Source: Candidatus Woesearchaeota archaeon (GTDB lineage: Archaea > Nanobdellota > Nanobdellia > Woesearchaeales > BM511). From it: DNA of 9,581 nt. The DNA is taken from assembly GCA_018221175.1 (NCBI GenBank), contig JAAOYE010000095.1, positions 1 through 9,581 of the forward strand, read 5' to 3'. Below, in pieces: positions 7,801-9,581 of the stretch. Position numbers and translations under genes: made by a program. How positions within the stretch are numbered: position 1 is the stretch's first letter; each line of letters begins with the position of its first letter. Below the pieces are notes generated by a model that ran no database searches, was not told the origin of the DNA, and saw only the letters and a program-made list of their open reading frames with translations.

Positions 7801-8395
7801 CAGGAGATTGGTCATCAAATACTAACAATGTGACGTTGTTTGTTCCGTTATCATAATAATCAGGTGTCCAGCTGAATAATCCTCCGCTAGTTAGCGTTGC
7901 GTTTATTGAGTTGTCAAAGGAGTATGAGAGCGGGTCGTTGTCATAATCAGTAGCGTTTAAGTAAAAGTTGTATGTTGTGTCTTCGTTTAACGCGGTTGTG
8001 TTTCCAAGATTCGCGTCGTTTGACTGGTTGTACATTGCAAGGCTGTTTGGGTCAGAGTTCTGGATTATTACAGACGTGTTTTGTGCAAGTGTTGATGTAG
8101 TGTTTGTTATTGTAACTTCACAAGTCCAGTTTTCTCCTCTTTGGGTGTAGTTTTTGGTAAGGATGTCTGAACTTGTGCCAACTGAAGCGTGTTTTACTTC
8201 AAATACAGAATTTTTGTACCAGGAAACATTTGTCTGTGTTGTATCTCCTGATGTTGCCCACGAGCAGATGACATCATCTTTTGCTTGCGTCAAGTTGTTA
8301 ATGTTTGGCGGTGTTATGAAGTTTAGTGCATTTACTGCATAAATTATTAAGATGAATGCCAATACTGATATCATTAGCTTATTTTTTCTGTGCAT
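4826..8395 (-). CDS. giant secreted, membrane-anchored Ig/cadherin-like repeat protein
   Basis: An 1189-residue surface protein. Residues 1-24 are a signal peptide (basic MHRKNK, then a hydrophobic core ending near VNAL). Residues 25-113 form an Ig-like domain with C44, W46, W59, W90 and C92. Six cadherin/Ig-like repeats follow (about 117-719), marked by NDAP or NxAP linkers and FTP/F.PN strands. Then come a PKD-like domain (about 721-826, GGTHNVTLRVEDD) and another Ig-like unit (830-942). A NEW3/CARDB-like domain (about 970-1072, VPITIKNTGNISIHGI) leads to a helical stretch stapled by C1099 and C1132. The protein ends in a membrane segment (1162-1183) and NKKQE. The likely role is an adhesin or S-layer-associated stalk. 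The upstream start is preferred because it supplies the basic n-region; M8 (8372-8374) is the alternative. It overlaps the preceding gene by 17 nt. Confidence 0.88.
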   Translation of the reverse strand: MHRKNKLMISVLAFILIIYAVNALNFITPPNINNLTQAKDDVICSWATSGDTTQTNVSWYKNSVFEVKHASVGTSSDILTKNYTQRGENWTCEVTITNTTSTLAQNTSVIIQNSDPNSLAMYNQSNDANLGNTTALNEDTTYNFYLNATDYDNDPLSYSFDNSINATLTSGGLFSWTPDYYDNGTNNVTLLVFDDQSPDVGTDGFIFTMIVALVNDAPVFSPSLQYQNSTEGTYFEYVISAADEESNFPLNFTIISDDGIGLNLTFLNSTHAKLNFTPDFLDAGNHTITIKVEDSLGASNQSSFLLEVSPINHAPTFTYIQNASANQSQLFTMNINASDIDINDLLTFNISSPGCQYTGIWNITTLSNSSNNSVGLINVTLTNQHIVCKNVTLSVTDSKETTQQTLTLNITNLNDAPIIYDNSTYGTNTFGNINITNITAYPLVEFRYRVNFTDIDNLTYEGENYTITDNSTLFNINQTTGLIAFIPNQSIANQTFLILLNSSDDDGLWTTKTMVLNIKNNSAPVIIPQTPNMTGFEDVTFIYDFNASDTEGDNITYSINYSTISTLNIDTVTGIINFVPNQTHIGNQTITVRATDTLGTYDQDTFILQINNTNDAPILYNMSLPIFVENITANFTILASDEDLSLPSTYENLTFWVIFLNSTTNYTDFFNITKINSTAGRIVFTPNASHPGNYTVEFGVNDSQTLFDNKTYNFTIYPPSLPPQIINITPHDTPTNFSWANASLYPGYTDINATEDDTILFNHSTYNAEANETLSYFWYYDQSQAASTYSYSRYFDFSSGGTHNVTLRVEDDKYGFDTFSWIVDVGEYNRPVQYIGDPNNLTITANTHYPDNLYLRINNATGVFYDPDDDANLNGLLDLNETNTLSYAYTYLSGNAGILNIQIAGENITFIPAGTGTVRYSFTASDGFSNVTTNPVQFNVSYTPVTEPVVITRTKTKPKYYQIEVEKIINLDILAPQAVTLYENNTARVPITIKNTGNISIHGITLTSSSQNDEIEMSFKKDFIETLGIGEETNTELEITSYRSQGTYEVEVKASVAQPSFYDTALIVVASIESDAGDIATAKTKIAYAQDLLSSNPKCLDLNEMLLDIQKNIDAGKLALASKKLDDVITTCRYLTSQKELIEESPNIISVNINRIRNNTNLFYSISIIIIISILGTVFSIYYTNKKQE
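4836..4840 (+). terminator. T-tract terminator candidate for the plus-strand operon
   Basis: Five T's (GCTTTTTATTGG) lie 13 nt past the plus-strand stop at 4823, within the last codons of the convergent surface-protein gene. There is no clear stem before them. It is proposed because of position and the archaeal use of U-rich tracts. Confidence 0.35.
5570..8047 (-). repeat. tandem beta-sandwich domain repeats within the surface protein
   Basis: This part encodes residues 117-942: about eight successive domains of roughly 95-110 residues. Unit boundaries are visible as NDAPVF (216), NHAPTF (312), NDAPII (414), NSAPVI (521) and NDAPIL (614). Each is followed about 65 residues later by a 'GxxxFTP' or 'GIINFVPN' turn and a GN.T(I/V).(V/F).V.D strand. 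The units have diverged at the DNA level, so this is an old duplication with no exact long repeats. Such architectures are usual in cadherin, Cadg and He_PIG-type stalk proteins. Confidence 0.75.
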
Positions 8396-9581
8396 TTTTG
8401 AAGTTGTATAGTTTATGGAACCTCTTAACTGAGTTTATAGCATATTTGCTTTTTATATTTTTAGATGCGATATCGCTGCAGACTTTTGTGTATCCCTCTT
8501 TTATCTCTGCAACATTATTGTTTAAAAATCCAAGGTTTAGGCCAACTATTTTTTGATAGTTTAGATCTGACTGTGTTTTTGGTATTATTTGAGACAATAT
8601 TTCAAACCTTATAGGTGTCTTTTTCTTTGTTTTTAAGGTGGTGTTCACTAGGCTTTTTGCTTCATATATCAGTGCTTGTACGAATGTGCTTGAAGGCTTT
8701 TCTTTTGAAAACTCCAGTCTTGTCATGTCAATATAGTAGCTCTTGAGTATTTCTTTTAGTGGTGTTTCTAGTTCTGATTCTTTTAGTTTGAGAACAATTT
8801 CCTTGTGAGTTAGAGCTTCTTCTGTTTCAAGCAAAAGCATGAGGTAAGTGTCTATGATTTCAGATAGTTCTCCAAGCGCTTTTTGCGGCAGAATATTTGC
8901 CAACTCTTGTTCGAGTTTGTCAAGTCTATCGAGCAGAATTTTGCCTTTGTCTGCTGCTGCAAGAAGCAGCTTTCTTTTGATTAATTTTCTAATCTTTTTT
9001 ATTTCTTTTAAGAATTGATATCTGTGCTCATACACATAATATGAGCCTACTCCGGTGACTATTAGCAGCAGCAGCGTCCAGATGAGTATTTTCCAGTTTA
9101 TTTTTTGAAGGATTGTTGGAAGCTCTGCTGCAGGGCACTTTCTTTCGCAAGTTCCGCCGCAGTCTACTCCCTCTTCATCTTGGTTTTTTAAGCCGTCATA
9201 GCATGATTCGTGCAGTTGGCATGGTGGGCATTCGCCGCCGCAGTCTACTCCCTGCTCGTTTTGATTTTGTATTGCATCGCTGCATGTCGGCTTTAATTCG
9301 CACATTTGCGGGCATTTTCCGCCACAATCTATTCCAGTCTCGTTTCCATTTTGTATTTCATCATCACAAGTTGGTGTGTAGTCGCATAATTCTGATACTT
9401 CCGGTCTTAAAAATGTTGAGCTGCAATTGTTGCTGTCTGTGCATTCTCTGTACCTGAATCCTTGTGGGAAGCACTCTGACCAATTTCCACATTCCCAATC
9501 TGGAAAGCAGCTGACTTCTGATAATCCTCCTGTAGGGGCTCGAGAAGTTGTATCAGAATCCTGTGATGGCTCTGGCTCCTG
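8379..9581 (-). CDS. cysteine-rich TSP1/CGG-repeat membrane protein with helical cytosolic domain (5' end outside window)
   Basis: The frame is open to the right edge, so the N-terminus is missing and 400 residues are visible; the ATG at 9305 is internal. Visible residues 25-53 resemble a thrombospondin type 1 motif (CFPDWECGNWSEC, then RYRECTDSNNC). Three cysteine repeats follow (about 71-149) with the pattern CxDxxxNxxExGxDCGGxC. A single membrane segment spans about 162-184 (WKILIWTLLLLIVTGVGSYYVY). After it comes a basic KEIKKIRKLIKRK stop-transfer and a coiled coil (about 207-232). The helical domain is at about 237-315, with YLMLLLETEEALTHKEIVLKL, and a further helical tail follows. Outside-Cys, inside-helical topology follows from the basic residues. 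I know of no assigned function; a receptor or anchor is plausible. It is the first of two overlapping genes, so it is probably produced with the giant surface protein. Confidence 0.85.
   Translation of the reverse strand, partial: QEPEPSQDSDTTSRAPTGGLSEVSCFPDWECGNWSECFPQGFRYRECTDSNNCSSTFLRPEVSELCDYTPTCDDEIQNGNETGIDCGGKCPQMCELKPTCSDAIQNQNEQGVDCGGECPPCQLHESCYDGLKNQDEEGVDCGGTCERKCPAAELPTILQKINWKILIWTLLLLIVTGVGSYYVYEHRYQFLKEIKKIRKLIKRKLLLAAADKGKILLDRLDKLEQELANILPQKALGELSEIIDTYLMLLLETEEALTHKEIVLKLKESELETPLKEILKSYYIDMTRLEFSKEKPSSTFVQALIYEAKSLVNTTLKTKKKTPIRFEILSQIIPKTQSDLNYQKIVGLNLGFLNNNVAEIKEGYTKVCSDIASKNIKSKYAINSVKRFHKLYNFKNAQKK
9135..9371 (-). repeat. three CGG-type cysteine repeats
   Basis: Three units with the pattern CxDxxxNxxExGxDCGGxC are spaced 28 and 27 codons apart. 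The last two share an identical 19-nt stretch (9154-9172 and 9235-9253), which suggests a fairly recent duplication or gene conversion. The first unit (around 9319-9371) has diverged at silent sites. The three units hold three, four and four cysteines, probably disulfide-linked; the first ends PQMC, so its fourth may be C94 just past it. Similar modules occur in many archaeal and bacterial surface proteins. Confidence 0.75.

Noticed and set aside
7530..7856. 108-residue and several 60-70-residue plus-strand frames antisense to the stalk gene
   Set aside because: They arise from the codon bias of the repeat-rich minus-strand gene and have no domain or promoter support.
5570..8047. CRISPR-like or exact tandem DNA repeats in the large minus-strand gene
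   Set aside because: The repetition is at protein-domain level and diverged, with no uniform repeat-spacer pattern.
9113..9457. 114-residue plus-strand frame over the cysteine repeats
   Set aside because: Its Arg/Leu/His/Cys-rich translation is the antisense image of the CGG repeats; the minus strand gives a coherent domain order.

Overview
The window looks like part of an archaeal chromosome, most likely a DPANN-type archaeon (Woesearchaeota or Pacearchaeota style), though the exact lineage cannot be fixed from the sequence alone. Pointers to archaea are a Tfx-like helix-turn-helix protein, TTTATATA boxes behind A-rich BRE-like stretches, a very large asparagine-rich surface protein packed with N-x-S/T sequons, and a membrane protein with WxCxxWSxC and CGGxCPxC cysteine motifs of a kind I associate with DPANN surface proteins. 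The DNA is AT-rich and the standard genetic code fits every gene.

Layout. Bases 1-555 hold the C-terminal part of DNA gyrase subunit B. A 154-bp AT-rich regulatory gap (556-709) carries two TATA boxes and two perfect copies of an 11-bp palindrome, TATAA(G/C)TTATA. It precedes a tightly packed five-gene plus-strand operon: a 63-residue Tfx-like regulator, a MoxR-family AAA+ ATPase, a DUF58 protein, a membrane-bound VWA protein (BatA-like) and a lysine-rich cytosolic all-helical protein. Converging on it, with only 2 bp between stop codons, is a minus-strand pair. Its first gene (8379 to the right edge, 5' end missing) encodes a membrane protein with a thrombospondin-1-like motif and three CGG cysteine repeats outside, one membrane span, and a coiled-coil/helical cytosolic domain. 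The second (4826-8395) encodes a 1189-residue secreted, membrane-anchored chain of Ig/cadherin/PKD-like domains.

How they may work together. MoxR, DUF58 and VWA proteins form a known ATPase plus VWA-adaptor system that acts on other proteins or complexes, often at the membrane. Predicted topology puts the VWA domain outside the cell, and the last operon gene is cytosolic. That last protein shows visible similarity to the cytosolic half of the cysteine-rich membrane protein on the other strand. This is the most interesting observation: it suggests that the convergent operons form one envelope system in which a cytosolic ATPase machine is coupled across the membrane to a glycosylated adhesin-like stalk and a disulfide-rich receptor-like protein. 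Regulation by the Tfx-like protein through the paired palindromes is an attractive inference. None of these links is proven by sequence alone.
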